From an uncultured Schlesneria sp. (lineage in GTDB: Bacteria > Planctomycetota > Planctomycetia > Planctomycetales > Planctomycetaceae), in the NCBI GenBank assembly GCA_903899985.1, contig CAIULL010000237.1, forward strand, positions 1 through 38,562: DNA of 38,562 nucleotides, written 5' to 3'. The notes under the pieces are model-generated. The model was not told the origin of the DNA and did not search any database. It was given only the letters and a program-made list of their open reading frames with translations. Positions 1-9,375 of this stretch are shown piece after piece. Made by a program: the position numbers and the translations under genes. Position 1 is the stretch's first letter, and each line of letters begins with the position of its first letter.

Positions 1-171
1 ATCCCTCGCTTGCGCGTCGGGCTAATGAATAATCCGGGCTAGGGCAAAGGCCCGTTAACCACCGCCGCGGGGGCGGTGGGGTCGCGGAGATACGGGGCGC
101 TGGGGTGGTGGGGCCGGTGGGGTAGTGGGGTGGCTTTTAAAGCCATTGCGGCGTTGAATGTCCGGGGACTG
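1..171. other. Gene-free window edge with G-run tract and small hairpin
   Basis: No coding sequence is supported before the stop codon of the exporter gene at 172. The stretch holds a short palindrome (cgggc 35-39 pairing with gcccg 50-54) and a striking G-rich tract (described separately). It lies downstream of the minus-strand exporter gene, so it may act in transcript ending. Confidence 0.6.
69..130 (+). repeat. Clustered G-runs, candidate G-quadruplex
   Basis: Seven runs of four or five G occur within 62 bases on the plus strand (69-73, 78-81, 94-97, 102-105, 110-113, 119-122, 127-130), separated by 4 to 12 bases. That is more than the four runs needed for an intramolecular G-quadruplex. 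The tract lies about 40 bases past the stop codon of the minus-strand exporter gene, so its G-rich strand is the template strand for that gene. Folding and function are inferred. Confidence 0.6.
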
Positions 172-2397
172 TTACACCGTCTCTTGCTGTTCACTTTTGT
201 CGCGTTGGCCGACTTGAAGCAGCAATGGCAACAGCAGCAGATTCACTGCAAGGCCGCCGGCGATGGCGACGCTGACCATTACGCCGAAATAGATCAGCGG
301 GACGAAGTGGGATGTTGCCAGGACGAGAAAACCGACGATCAGGGCAATGTTGGAATACAGCAGCGGCTGACGGGTTTCGGACTGCACGTGATGCAGTGCA
401 CCCGAAAAGTTCAGTCCGGACCGACGAGCCCTTAAGTAGGCGGAGATATAAAAAATGCTGTCGTGGATGGTCAGCCCCATCGTATCGCTGGAGATCATCG
501 CCGTGCCGATATTCACCGGGACATTCAGCCACCCCATGCCACCCAATAGCAGGACGATCGGTATCAGGTTGGGGACCAGCGAGACGACACCCATCCAGAG
601 ACTGCGATAAGCGATCGTCATGATGGTAATCAGGCTGATCGCTCCCAGCATCAGATCAGTCCATTGATCGTGCAGCAGGCTGTCGATCAGGAACGTCAGC
701 AACACGAACAGGCCGGTAACCTTGGTTTCGGGGAAGGTGGCCCGAGCGATCTCGCCGACTCGTTTAATCAGTTGTTCTTTGGCTTCGGACGACTGCCGTT
801 CATAGGACCTGAGCATAATCCGCATGCGTCCCGCGTGCGGGTTATAAAGACTCGGCATGAACTCAGCTTGAAACCGGTTTAACCAACCCGCCTTTGCATC
901 CGGCGTTCCGGCGACGAAGGGAATGGTCGGAACCATATCCAGCCCATCGGTCACCGCCACGACTTTTGTCAGTCCCTTTCCCTGATCGCCTTGCACGGCG
1001 CGAAGCTCGTCGGCGAGCCGACGGACCTTGTCCAAAAACTCTTCCGTCAAACTTGCAGGAGCGGGAAAATTGACCTCCCACGCTCCGGCTCCCCCAAGTC
1101 GTGATTCGAGAAAATTCAAACCTTCCACGACGGGACTGTTGGCCCGGAAATTCTTGCTGAAATCGGTTTCGATCTTCAGGCGAGATAATCCGAGGGCGCT
1201 GAAGCCGACAAGAGCACCACAAACCGACCAGACCACCCACGGATGCCCCAGGACCCAATGAGTCAGCCCTTGCAGGGATTGATTGACTTGCTGTTCACCT
1301 CGCGGGACCGGTAACGAGGCTCGCTCGCGACCGATCAGAAACCCGCCGGGCAGGACAAGGATCATGGCCACCAGAACCAGCAACGAACCGATCACCATCG
1401 TGATACCGAACGAACGAACCGGATGCAGATGACTTGAAAGCTGAGCACCAAATCCCGCAGCCGTCGTCAGGCAGACCCAGAAGACATCGGTCCCAATGGT
1501 TTTGACGGTCTCGCGGAACGCGTTGACTCGATTGTGTTCGTCCCGCAGCTTGCGGTAGTAAAGCGACATATAGACCACCGTCGAGACACCAATGATCGTC
1601 ACCAGCGAACCGAGGATCGAACTGACCATGCTCAATTGCATGCCGCTTTGAAACAGGATCGCTTTGGTCCACAGGATCACGAACTGCACAATCACGAACG
1701 GCAGCACAACCGCTCTTAGGCTGCGGAGAAAGAAGATAATGACCAGAATCAGCAGACCCGAAGCGGCCCAGCCCATCCATTCGCCATCTTCCTGAGCATA
1801 CCGGAACATGTCATGGACCAAAACCGGTTCCCCGACGGCGAACGTTGGAATCGACTGTTGGGCTGCAATCCGTTTGATTTCCGCCAGGGTCTCGGCACGC
1901 GGGACAGGTGACTTATGTGCGTCCAGCAATCGCAGGGCGACGGCGGTGGTCTGGTTATCGTCACCTAACAGGATTCCCCGGCTGAACTCGATCACCTGAT
2001 CGCGGCCGGCGCTGCCGAGGAACCGCGCAAACGCCAGGGTTCGGTTCAGGCTTTGGATACTTCCCTCAGCGACACCGGAAACCAGTTCCAGTTGATTCGC
2101 CAGATCCTCCAGTCGTTTTTGCCCGGCGTCGGTAAACAGATCGGGATCGGTATAGGCAACAAAGACAAATTCGTCACCACCGAACAGCGACTTTCCTTCA
2201 ACATAGTCTTGCAAACGGACGTTTTGTGCGGCGTAAAGCGATTCGATCGACTGATCGAACGAAAGTCGACCGGCCGGCGTGATCGACACGAGAGCCAATA
2301 CGATAGCCAGGGCCAGCAATAATCGATTGTAGCGAACAAGAAAATCTATCAATCGGTCGATCGCTCGAAGCGGCATGAACAACATTCCAAACGGCAT
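172..2397 (-). CDS. MMPL/RND-family membrane exporter
   Basis: A 741-aa polytopic membrane protein of the RND/MMPL superfamily, probably a proton-driven exporter of lipids or hydrophobic compounds across the inner membrane; the substrate cannot be told. The layout is the duplicated RND one: an N-terminal helix (YNRLLLALAIVLALVSI), a large extracytoplasmic domain, a block of helices, then a second extracytoplasmic domain and second helix block ending in LLLLPLLLQ. The length is typical for single-gene planctomycete MMPL proteins. A GTG at 2445 would add 16 residues; ATGs at 2397, 2385 and 2376 are alternatives. None has a clear Shine-Dalgarno sequence, and 2397 was chosen as the first ATG before the first helix. 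No adaptor or outer-membrane partner gene is adjacent. The DUF58 gene upstream runs in the same direction. Confidence 0.85.
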   Translation of the reverse strand: MPFGMLFMPLRAIDRLIDFLVRYNRLLLALAIVLALVSITPAGRLSFDQSIESLYAAQNVRLQDYVEGKSLFGGDEFVFVAYTDPDLFTDAGQKRLEDLANQLELVSGVAEGSIQSLNRTLAFARFLGSAGRDQVIEFSRGILLGDDNQTTAVALRLLDAHKSPVPRAETLAEIKRIAAQQSIPTFAVGEPVLVHDMFRYAQEDGEWMGWAASGLLILVIIFFLRSLRAVVLPFVIVQFVILWTKAILFQSGMQLSMVSSILGSLVTIIGVSTVVYMSLYYRKLRDEHNRVNAFRETVKTIGTDVFWVCLTTAAGFGAQLSSHLHPVRSFGITMVIGSLLVLVAMILVLPGGFLIGRERASLPVPRGEQQVNQSLQGLTHWVLGHPWVVWSVCGALVGFSALGLSRLKIETDFSKNFRANSPVVEGLNFLESRLGGAGAWEVNFPAPASLTEEFLDKVRRLADELRAVQGDQGKGLTKVVAVTDGLDMVPTIPFVAGTPDAKAGWLNRFQAEFMPSLYNPHAGRMRIMLRSYERQSSEAKEQLIKRVGEIARATFPETKVTGLFVLLTFLIDSLLHDQWTDLMLGAISLITIMTIAYRSLWMGVVSLVPNLIPIVLLLGGMGWLNVPVNIGTAMISSDTMGLTIHDSIFYISAYLRARRSGLNFSGALHHVQSETRQPLLYSNIALIVGFLVLATSHFVPLIYFGVMVSVAIAGGLAVNLLLLPLLLQVGQRDKSEQQETV

Positions 2398-2502
2398 CGC
2401 ACGGCAAAATCGCGACCGTACGAGACTTGATGCACCCGAAACCACAATGCGGATGTTAGGTCATCGGGCGGCTCGCGACCACCACAGAGCTTCCGTACAA
2501 TG

Positions 2503-3378
2503 TTAATTCAGGGCGCCGGCGGTTCGCATCATCCTCAGGACCAGATCTTCGAAGTTGACTTCGTTGGTCGTTTGAGTGCATCCCAGCCCGTACTTTTTCC
2601 CGTAAGCGGCCACACTGGCCTGGTATTCGTCGAAGACTTTTCGATAGTCTCGAAGTGCCCGTTCGGTGATGGTGACCTTTCGCATCACCTCGGTTTCGAC
2701 ATCGACCAGTTCAATCTCGCCCAGCATATTGGGCCGAGCCTCTTCCGGAGCGTGAATCTGGATGATGTGTGGTTCGTAAGTTCTGTGCCGCATCAGATCC
2801 AGACCCCGTTCGAAGCCAGCAGGATCAAACAGGTCGCTGACGACGATGGCCAGACCTCGACGTTGGGGCCGCATGACGAAGCCGCTGACAACTCGAGCCA
2901 GATTGGTATCCGTCCCCTGCGGTTTCAGATCTTCAAGAAAGCGCAACAATGACAGGATTCGGTCTTTCCCGCGAGTCAAAGGGAAGTCGCCGAGAATTTC
3001 CTGGGAATAGGCCACGACCGAGACGCGATCCAGATCAGCCAGTGCAATATAGGCTAATGCCGCGGTAACCTGACGAGCCAGGTCGAATTTCGCGGGGGAG
3101 CCGAAGGCCATACTGCGCGAACAGTCGAGCAGAAAGTAGACGTGCAAATCTTCTTCCTCTTGAAACCGTTTCAAAAGCAGTTCGCCGTGCCTGGCGTAGA
3201 TGTTCCAGTCCATATGCCGAAAGTCATCGCCCGGTGTGTATTCACGGTGATCGGCAAATTCGATCCCGCCCCCCATCTGCTTGGTCCGGCGTTGAGCGAG
3301 GACTGAACCCCGGAAGACTCGACGCGAGATCAGCGACAGATATTCGAGCTTCTTGAGAAAGTCACCGTCGAAGAGCAT
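2503..3378 (-). CDS. DUF58 domain-containing protein (vWA-like)
   Basis: A 291-aa soluble protein with the DUF58 signature near residues 37-65: the GGGIEF, REYTPGDDFRHMDWN and YAR elements. A von Willebrand factor A-like fold follows, with a MIDAS-type DCSRSM motif (DxSxS) around residues 84-89. Family members commonly sit beside MoxR AAA+ ATPases and VWA membrane proteins and are thought to help assemble or activate enzymes or envelope structures. Here no MoxR gene is visible, because the neighbour downstream is the exporter and upstream lies a gene-free stretch. The ATG at 3378 is preceded by a good ribosome-binding site (ggaga, five bases upstream), which fixes the start. The exact role is unknown. 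Confidence 0.88.
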   Translation of the reverse strand: MLFDGDFLKKLEYLSLISRRVFRGSVLAQRRTKQMGGGIEFADHREYTPGDDFRHMDWNIYARHGELLLKRFQEEEDLHVYFLLDCSRSMAFGSPAKFDLARQVTAALAYIALADLDRVSVVAYSQEILGDFPLTRGKDRILSLLRFLEDLKPQGTDTNLARVVSGFVMRPQRRGLAIVVSDLFDPAGFERGLDLMRHRTYEPHIIQIHAPEEARPNMLGEIELVDVETEVMRKVTITERALRDYRKVFDEYQASVAAYGKKYGLGCTQTTNEVNFEDLVLRMMRTAGALN

Positions 3379-3622
3379 TCGGTTCTCCAGGCTGATGTCG
3401 CCGATCCAGTTAAAGACATTATGACAGAGGGGAATCGTCGTGCAAAGGGTTGCCCGGTTGTTGTGACAGGGAAGACGTGTCTGTCACACTTGATGCTCGA
3501 GCAGACTCAGTCCGTTTCGATGACACTGTCGAAGTATCCAGCGAGGCTTTGCCTCTGACCAAAGCAGCCCGCTCGCGCCGAGGTTGTCTTTTTTATAAGT
3601 TGAGAATGATCAGCCACAGCCC

Positions 3623-3681
3623 GTAGCATGGGCTTCAGCCCGTGCTACACAACATTTTGTGCGGGCTAAAGCCCACACTAC
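3623..3681. repeat. Two adjacent REP-like palindromes
   Basis: Two imperfect palindromes stand side by side: 3623-3648 (gtagcatgggctt... pairing with ...gcccgtgctac) and 3659-3681 (gtgcgggct-aaa-gcccacac, then tac). Both share a GGGCT(N)AGCCC core and a flanking GTAG/CTAC theme, with a short spacer. This resembles the 'gggctTTAgccc' dispersed palindromes common between genes in planctomycetes. Role unknown: transcript end, mRNA stabiliser or RAYT-mobilised REP are possible. Confidence 0.6.
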
Positions 3682-3693
3682 AAAGAATGACAG

Positions 3694-3708
3694 CCTCTCT
3701 GCGAGAGG
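3694..3708. repeat. Short hairpin
   Basis: Perfect 6-bp inverted repeat cctctc / gagagg with a 3-base loop, immediately beside the REP-like pair. No T-run follows on either strand, so a classical terminator is not supported. Confidence 0.4.
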
Positions 3709-3710
3709 AT

Positions 3711-3782
3711 AGCCGAATTGCAACCGAACTCAGCGGGCGTTTGAAAGCCCCGATGGATCGCGAGGTCATTGGCAATTCGGCT
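3711..3782. repeat. 11-bp inverted repeat with ~50-bp spacer
   Basis: agccgaattgc (3711-3721) is the exact reverse complement of gcaattcggct (3772-3782). The spacer is 50 bases. It could be the footprint of a small non-autonomous element or a long stem-loop; no transposase is nearby and no target duplication was identified. Confidence 0.45.
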
Positions 3783-3969
3783 TTCTTCTCGCGGAGCTAG
3801 AAGGCTTCTTTTGCGGAAATCCTTGAACCTGACTCAGTGGGTCAAGTTTCGGACCTGAAGAAGTCTATGAATGTGGCACCCGGTTTTTGTTATGTTGATG
3901 TTGAACAATTGAATCGCACACGGGTGCGACAGGCGCACGGAATGAGTCGGCTGTCCGGGAGGCAAGACG

Positions 3970-5286
3970 ATGATTGAACGACTTTCGACAATCATGCTGC
4001 GATCGCTGCGCGGTTTCGCCGCTTGTGTCACGTGCGCCTTAATATTCGCGAATCCTGGATATTCGGTGGCCCAATCACCGAAGGCTGGTGAGCAGCATTC
4101 AAATGAAAAACGTCCGAAACCGCTGGGGGTGCCGGACTATGCCAATATCACTGGATTCGTTGCGAATGCCAGATTACCGACAGAACAACCAGAGGTGCTT
4201 TGGGAGGCGACTTCCGAGACGGTCGATGGCAAAGGAAAGGTTGTCAGTTACTCGCTGACTGACGCCGCCATTGCGGATGGGATTTTGTATTTTGGGGATA
4301 GCAAAGGAGCGATTATCGCGTTCGATGCCAGGGACCAGTCCGAATTATGGACCCACGTTCATGGAAAACAGAGCTCGACAGAGCCGTCGGTGGACGAGGA
4401 TAACCTCTATTTTGGATCAGAACGCGGGATCACGGCGTTGCGAAGAGACAATGGCAAGGAGGTCTGGCACCATGACATCAAAAAGGGGACCCGCGAGACG
4501 ACACCGATTCCCGTCGGCGACTATGTCTACACGTCGGGCTACAACGGTCGATCCTATTGCCTGAATCGAACCGATGGAAAAGTCATCTGGGAGCATGACT
4601 TTGTCGAAGACGCTCCACCCGATCCACCTGAATTCGCCGGAGCACGGGCTCGGTTTCAGGACATCAAGGCGAGACCAAACGGTGCCACTTGTAATGGAAA
4701 GCTGTTCCTTCAATCGGTGTTTGACCAGTCACGTGTGATCGCCATTGACTGCGAAACCGGGAAACGAAGCTGGTCATTTCAGACGGGCGGCTGGATAGGA
4801 CCGGCTCCGACAATCGCAGACGGCCGTGTTTATCTTTCAAGCCAGGATAAGCACATCTATTGCCTGAACCTGGAGACAGGGGAATTGATCTGGAAACAAA
4901 AAACTCACAGCTGGCTGGCATCGCAGGCTGCCGTTCACGATGGCGTTGTCTACCTGCCACACCATGGGGGAAAGTTGTATCAGTTCAAGGCCGAGACGGG
5001 GGAACTGATCCGAACGTTTGAACCGCCCGACGAAGCCGATCGCAAGGGACTGGTCTACTCGTTCCCGATCATTTCTCAGCAGACAGCCTATTTCCCCTCG
5101 GGAAGCGGTGTTTTTTTTGCTGTCAACGTTGAAACTGGCGAGTTACGATGGAAGCTGCGTCCTTCGGAAGATTCTGAACTTTTTACGTCACCGGTCACCG
5201 ATGGCCGTCATATTTTTGTGACATCACGTAAGGGGAACGATCATGACGGCGAGCACGCCATTCTGGCCATTGGCACAATACCTTAA
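3970..5286 (+). CDS. Secreted PQQ-like beta-propeller repeat protein
   Basis: A 438-aa protein with an N-terminal signal peptide (hydrophobic FAACVTCALIFANPG ending near SVAQS, about residue 36), followed by a beta-propeller of PQQ/BamB-type blades. The blade-ending motifs are visible: GKEVWHHD, GKVIWEHDF, GKRSWSFQT, GELIWKQK and GELRWKL, each preceded by a strand such as GRVYLSSQDKHIYCLN. Such proteins work in the periplasm or cell envelope as scaffolds. Catalytic PQQ-dehydrogenase residues were not recognised, so enzyme activity is not claimed. The ATG at 3970 has a gggagg ribosome-binding site seven bases upstream; an internal ATG at 3994 is less likely. The gene stands alone, 153 bases before ftsH. 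Confidence 0.85.
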   Translation: MIERLSTIMLRSLRGFAACVTCALIFANPGYSVAQSPKAGEQHSNEKRPKPLGVPDYANITGFVANARLPTEQPEVLWEATSETVDGKGKVVSYSLTDAAIADGILYFGDSKGAIIAFDARDQSELWTHVHGKQSSTEPSVDEDNLYFGSERGITALRRDNGKEVWHHDIKKGTRETTPIPVGDYVYTSGYNGRSYCLNRTDGKVIWEHDFVEDAPPDPPEFAGARARFQDIKARPNGATCNGKLFLQSVFDQSRVIAIDCETGKRSWSFQTGGWIGPAPTIADGRVYLSSQDKHIYCLNLETGELIWKQKTHSWLASQAAVHDGVVYLPHHGGKLYQFKAETGELIRTFEPPDEADRKGLVYSFPIISQQTAYFPSGSGVFFAVNVETGELRWKLRPSEDSELFTSPVTDGRHIFVTSRKGNDHDGEHAILAIGTIP

Positions 5287-5317
5287 CCAGACCGCCCATT
5301 GTTCCATCCCCCAGCAG

Positions 5318-5346
5318 TTGACCGCGGTAGTTTGACGGCCTAGAGT
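5318..5346 (+). promoter_or_regulatory. Candidate sigma-70 promoter for ftsH
   Basis: TTGACC (5318-5323), a 17-base spacer and TAGAGT (5341-5346) match the vegetative -35/-10 pattern at 5 of 6 and 4 of 6 positions. It lies 93 bases before the ftsH start. This is pattern matching only. Confidence 0.35.
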
Positions 5347-5439
5347 TAAGGGTTTGCTGGTTGAACTTTATGCAGTCCGACAATTTTTTGCGGCCATTAT
5401 TTATGGTAGCCGCCGTTTATACAGGATACTTGACACTTT

Positions 5440-7449
5440 ATGTCTAAATCACATCCCAAACGCCCGACGGACTTGCCGGAACCGCCCAGTAAAAAACCTG
5501 ATAAAGGCAATTCCAGCAATCTTTTCTGGTTTCTGATGATCCTCGCGGTTATCGGAGCGATTCTGTTTGGCTTTTCCGCCAAGTGGCGTGGGAAGACGCT
5601 GACATACAGCGAATTCGTCAAACGACTTGAAGATCATACGTTGCATGCGGAAAACGTCTTTGAACTTCGGCGTGGACACAGCACGATTACGTTCCAGGAC
5701 CAGCCGAAAAACCTGGTGAACGCCAAGCGCAGTCCTGAACAATATACCGTTTCGGTGGGCAGTATGAGCGACGCCGAGAAAGCTCGTCTTGACGACCTGC
5801 TACGTAAGGAACACATCGACGATTGGGGTTACGATGAACCCCCTTCCCCGTATCGTGACCTGATGTATCTGACGCTTTTCACCGCCATCTGCCTGGGTTG
5901 TTTCTGGGTGATGTTCCGTCGTTTGAATGGACCTGGATCGGCCATTGCATTCGGACGAAGCCGAGGAAAATTGTTTGCTCAGGAAGACGTTGGCATCACT
6001 TTTAACGACGTCGCAGGAATTGAAGAAGCGGTGGAAGAACTGCGGGAAATCGTGGACTTCCTTCGTAATCCCTCGCGATATCAGGCGCTGGGAGGACGAA
6101 TTCCTCGCGGGGTGTTGTTGGTCGGTCCGCCCGGTACCGGGAAGACGCTGCTGGCAAAAGCGGTCGCAGGGGAAGCGGGTGTTCCGTTCTTCAGTCTTTC
6201 GGGATCGGACTTTGTCGAGTTGTTTGTCGGCGTCGGTGCGGCTCGCGTTCGCGATATGTTCCAGCAGGCTGGTCAGCGTTCACCTGCCATCATTTTCATC
6301 GACGAACTGGACGCGATCGGTAAAGTTCGCAGCCACGGGGCGCCAGGTGGAGGCGAAGAACGGGATCAGACGTTAAACGCGCTACTGGTCGAAATGGACG
6401 GCTTCGGTTCCGATCAAAGCGTGATCGTGCTGGGTGCGACAAATCGTCCCGAGACATTAGATCCGGCTCTGATGCGACCCGGCCGATTCGACAGGCATAT
6501 CCTTGTTGATCGACCTGACATCCGGGGCCGCGAAGCGATCCTGAAAGTTCACGCCGCCAAGGTGAAAATGGACGAAGGGGTCAATCTGAAGCACCTGGCC
6601 AAATTGACGGCGGGTTTTGTCGGGGCCGATCTTGCGAACCTCGTCAACGAAGCGGCGCTGCTGGCGGCACGAAAGAACAAGACCTCCGTTTCCAACGATG
6701 AATTCGAAGAGGGCTTTGACCGTGTCGTCGCGGGACTGGAAAAGACCGCGCGCGTGATGCCCGAAGAAGTGAAACAGCGCGTGGCCTGGCACGAAGTAGG
6801 ACATGCACTTGTGGCTTGTTCGCTGCCGCACGTTGATCCCGTGCATAAAGTCTCGATCATTCCGCGAGGACTGGGTGCCCTGGGTTACACGCTACAGCGT
6901 CCGGAAGACGATCGACAGCTGATTACCAAGACAGAACTCCAGAACCGGATTTGTGTGCTGCTTGGTGGGATTGCCGCCGAAGAAATCATCTACAACGAGA
7001 ACTCAACCGGTGCATCCAACGATCTTCAGCGTGCGACCGACTTCGCACGCCGGATGATTACCGAGTTTGGGATGAGTGCGAAACTTGGCCGCGTTCACTA
7101 CAGCGAATCTCGCAATAGTCCATTCCTGGGTGGAAGCAGCGCACCTGCCGATCATTCCCACAGCGAGGAAACGATCCGGGAAATCGACCTCGAAGTTCGC
7201 CGGATCATCGATGCTGCGTACGAGACCGCTCATGAAGTGTTGATGTCGCGTCGAAATGTGATGGAACATATCACTCGGGAACTGCTGGAGAAAGAAGTGA
7301 TCGATGCAAATCAGTTGCAAGCGATCCTTGACCAGTACAAGACCGGCCCGCAACTGAAGCCCGGAACATTTGCGGCGACCGCAACACCACCACTTCGCCC
7401 GCAAGATGACGCCGCCGGCAACCAGGGGGATGTTTCACAAAGCGGCTAG
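5440..7449 (+). CDS. ftsH: ATP-dependent zinc metalloprotease FtsH
   Basis: A 669-aa membrane-anchored AAA+ protease that extracts and degrades membrane and regulatory proteins as a hexamer. In order: a hydrophilic N-terminus, TM1 (residues ~28-46), an extracytoplasmic segment, TM2 (~142-160), the AAA domain with Walker A GPPGTGKT (229-236), Walker [10 protein letters not shown] (D288) and the arginine-finger region RPGRFDR, then the M41 peptidase domain with HEVGH (451-455) and the downstream Asp ligand in [14 protein letters not shown]. The zinc motif reads HEVGH instead of the near-universal HEAGH, while both His ligands and the catalytic Glu are kept, so activity is expected. The C-terminal ~40 residues are Pro/Ala-rich and unstructured. 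The ATG at 5440 has no strong ribosome-binding site (agga is too far upstream). Its stop abuts the convergent response regulator gene. Confidence 0.95.
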   Translation: MSKSHPKRPTDLPEPPSKKPDKGNSSNLFWFLMILAVIGAILFGFSAKWRGKTLTYSEFVKRLEDHTLHAENVFELRRGHSTITFQDQPKNLVNAKRSPEQYTVSVGSMSDAEKARLDDLLRKEHIDDWGYDEPPSPYRDLMYLTLFTAICLGCFWVMFRRLNGPGSAIAFGRSRGKLFAQEDVGITFNDVAGIEEAVEELREIVDFLRNPSRYQALGGRIPRGVLLVGPPGTGKTLLAKAVAGEAGVPFFSLSGSDFVELFVGVGAARVRDMFQQAGQRSPAIIFIDELDAIGKVRSHGAPGGGEERDQTLNALLVEMDGFGSDQSVIVLGATNRPETLDPALMRPGRFDRHILVDRPDIRGREAILKVHAAKVKMDEGVNLKHLAKLTAGFVGADLANLVNEAALLAARKNKTSVSNDEFEEGFDRVVAGLEKTARVMPEEVKQRVAWHEVGHALVACSLPHVDPVHKVSIIPRGLGALGYTLQRPEDDRQLITKTELQNRICVLLGGIAAEEIIYNENSTGASNDLQRATDFARRMITEFGMSAKLGRVHYSESRNSPFLGGSSAPADHSHSEETIREIDLEVRRIIDAAYETAHEVLMSRRNVMEHITRELLEKEVIDANQLQAILDQYKTGPQLKPGTFAATATPPLRPQDDAAGNQGDVSQSG

Positions 7450-7830
7450 TTACTGATGATTCGACGTCGCAATACGTGAAACGATCGGCTCGAGATCAGC
7501 GGTCTTGATCGGTTTGATCAAGACTGAGGCGAGCAATGGGTGTCCCGTCAGCCACTCGGGGATGTCTTGCGGATAGGCTGAAATGACGATCACCGGGATC
7601 TGTTGTTCCTGCCAGATGTCTTTGATCGCCGTGACTCCGTCTCCGTTTGGCATTTTCAGATCGGTAATCACCAGATCGGGCTTGGTCTTTCGGCACTCGC
7701 AGGCCAGTTGAGTCCCGTTTTCCGCGACACCGACAACAAGATGCCCCCAGCGCGGCAACACTTTCTGCAAGTAGTCGCGCATGTCGACTTCGTCATCAGC
7801 AATCACGATTCGTAGAGACTTTTTCGACAC
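7450..7830 (-). CDS. Single-domain response regulator (CheY-like)
   Basis: A 126-aa receiver domain with nothing after it. The acidic pair is DD12-13, the phospho-acceptor is D57 in the VITDLKMP context, and the conserved Lys is in the LIKPI motif near the C-terminus. With no output domain it probably acts by protein contact or phospho-relay. The GTG at 7830 is taken as the start because aaggga lies six bases upstream; an ATG at 7881 would add 17 non-conserved residues and has no ribosome-binding site. It lies 69 bases downstream of the histidine kinase gene in the same direction, so the two very likely form a kinase-regulator pair at the tail of the oxidase cluster. Its stop codon directly abuts the convergent ftsH stop. 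Confidence 0.88.
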   Translation of the reverse strand: MSKKSLRIVIADDEVDMRDYLQKVLPRWGHLVVGVAENGTQLACECRKTKPDLVITDLKMPNGDGVTAIKDIWQEQQIPVIVISAYPQDIPEWLTGHPLLASVLIKPIKTADLEPIVSRIATSNHQ

Positions 7831-7899
7831 AAGACATCCCTTCGGGCAAACAGTCGGAAGCTTGCTTGCCCCGGAATTCATTAGGTTTTTAATGTTGTT

Positions 7900-9360
7900 T
7901 CACCGGCGCTCCTCATTCGGCAGAAGCAAAACAATCTCGGTACCGTGCTCTGTGTTACCAACGTGAATTTCTCCACCGTGGGCTTCCATAATCCGCCTGG
8001 CAATGGCCATTCCCAATCCTGTTCCGCGTGATTTTGTCGTATAAAAAGGTTCGAAAATACGAGCCCGTTGTTCGGGGTTCAGGCCTGGTCCGTTGTCGCG
8101 GATCGCGATTGTCAATCCGGGCGTGGCAGCACCTGTCTCCCCGCCGAACTCGATGTTGATTTTACCGCCCGATGTGGGGAGGACAGAAATGGAGTTTTCA
8201 AAAATGTTTCGCAGGACCTGGCCAAAACGGTGTCGGTCGATGTGACGGACCGGCGAAACTTGCGCCGGATCGATGGTGAATTCAATCTGCTTCTGGCTGC
8301 GGGATGTTTTCAAATGTTCCCAGACTTCCTCACAGATCGTCTGTAAATTCCATTCGCGAATTTCCAGGACCAGCGGCGCTGCGTAACCGCGTACCTCTTC
8401 ATAAAGTCGCTGCAATTCATCCACGGCGACTTGAGAACGCCGGGCCAGGTTCAAAAGCTCGGGCCGGTCTTCCAGATCCAGTTCGAGCATTTCGAGGCAG
8501 GCTTGTGCTCGTTGCAGCGCGTTACGGCTTTCATGCGCCAAGGCGGTCATCATCTGGCCAATCGCGGCCAGACGCTCGGCTTGCACAACCTGCTGTTGCG
8601 CCCGCATTTGATCCGTCACATCGTGCAGCAGCCAGACTTCATCGGAACCATCACGAAAGGCGGTCAGTTCCACCCAGCGCGATTGACCGTTGCGACGGAT
8701 TAATTCCCAGGTGCGAGTTTGCGGAAAATTCGCTTCCCGATCGATCAGGTATTGTTCGCGGACCTTGGATGCCCGCTGTTGGAAAAGGACGTCAAACCAT
8801 CGATCGACCGTGTCCAGATCCTGGCGACTGTATCCGGTGATCTCTTCGGTGGCCCGGTTCATCTGAATCGAATTGGCCGAGATATTGACGGCCCCTGCCG
8901 GGAGGTTATCGACCATGAAACGAAGTCGCTTATGCGATTCCAATTGTCGACGTTCCGCCTCAACCCTTCGTCGTTCCGTAATATCGACAATATGAACCAT
9001 GACTTGCATTCCGTGTTCTGAAGGCAACGGATGAAGGCTGATATCGCAGGGGAATTCGGTTCCATCTTTCCGGCGAGCAGAAAGGTCGCGACCTGAGCCG
9101 AGCTGTCGTACATCGGGTGCCGTCAGATAGTGATTTCGCAATTCGACGTGTAACGGTCGGATACTGTCGGGAACCAGAAACTCGATGAATTGGCCCATCA
9201 CTTCAGATCTCGAATAACCAAACCACTTTTCAATTTGCGCATTGATCAGTTGAATTTTTCCCGTTTCATCGACCAGGATCACTCCGGCCGGTGACGCTTC
9301 AACGACCTGGCGAAAGCGTGCATCCGGAAGAAATTCCTGGGGATTGGTGTTGTATGTCAT
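7900..9360 (-). CDS. PAS-domain sensor histidine kinase
   Basis: A 486-aa soluble kinase without membrane segments. Two PAS domains come first: residues ~13-130 (FRQVVEASPAGVILVDETG, then WFGYSRSEVMGQ) and ~145-260 (a second sensor including GYSRQDLDTVDRWF). Then the dimerisation/phospho-acceptor helix ALAHESRNAL with H276, and a HATPase domain with N box (IFENSISVLP), G1 (DNGPGLNP), F box and G2 (TTKSRGTGLGMAI). It should autophosphorylate and pass phosphate to a response regulator, most likely the CheY-like protein encoded next. The PAS domains might sense redox or a ligand; no heme-binding signature could be assigned with confidence. It follows the oxidase accessory genes by 15 bases, which argues for co-transcription and a link to respiratory control (inference). 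Confidence 0.9.
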   Translation of the reverse strand: MTYNTNPQEFLPDARFRQVVEASPAGVILVDETGKIQLINAQIEKWFGYSRSEVMGQFIEFLVPDSIRPLHVELRNHYLTAPDVRQLGSGRDLSARRKDGTEFPCDISLHPLPSEHGMQVMVHIVDITERRRVEAERRQLESHKRLRFMVDNLPAGAVNISANSIQMNRATEEITGYSRQDLDTVDRWFDVLFQQRASKVREQYLIDREANFPQTRTWELIRRNGQSRWVELTAFRDGSDEVWLLHDVTDQMRAQQQVVQAERLAAIGQMMTALAHESRNALQRAQACLEMLELDLEDRPELLNLARRSQVAVDELQRLYEEVRGYAAPLVLEIREWNLQTICEEVWEHLKTSRSQKQIEFTIDPAQVSPVRHIDRHRFGQVLRNIFENSISVLPTSGGKINIEFGGETGAATPGLTIAIRDNGPGLNPEQRARIFEPFYTTKSRGTGLGMAIARRIMEAHGGEIHVGNTEHGTEIVLLLPNEERR

Positions 9361-9375
9361 GCTCGAAAGTCCATC

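Larger units (their letters stand above)
3379..3969. other. 591-bp gene-free stretch with palindromes
   Basis: No convincing coding sequence on either strand. The stretch separates the divergent DUF58 gene (minus) and PQQ-propeller gene (plus), so promoters for both must lie here. It carries two REP-like palindromes (3623-3681), a perfect 6-bp hairpin (3694-3708) and an 11-bp inverted repeat with a 50-base spacer (3711-3782). The last 190 bases lead to a gggagg ribosome-binding site at 3957-3962. Confidence 0.7.
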
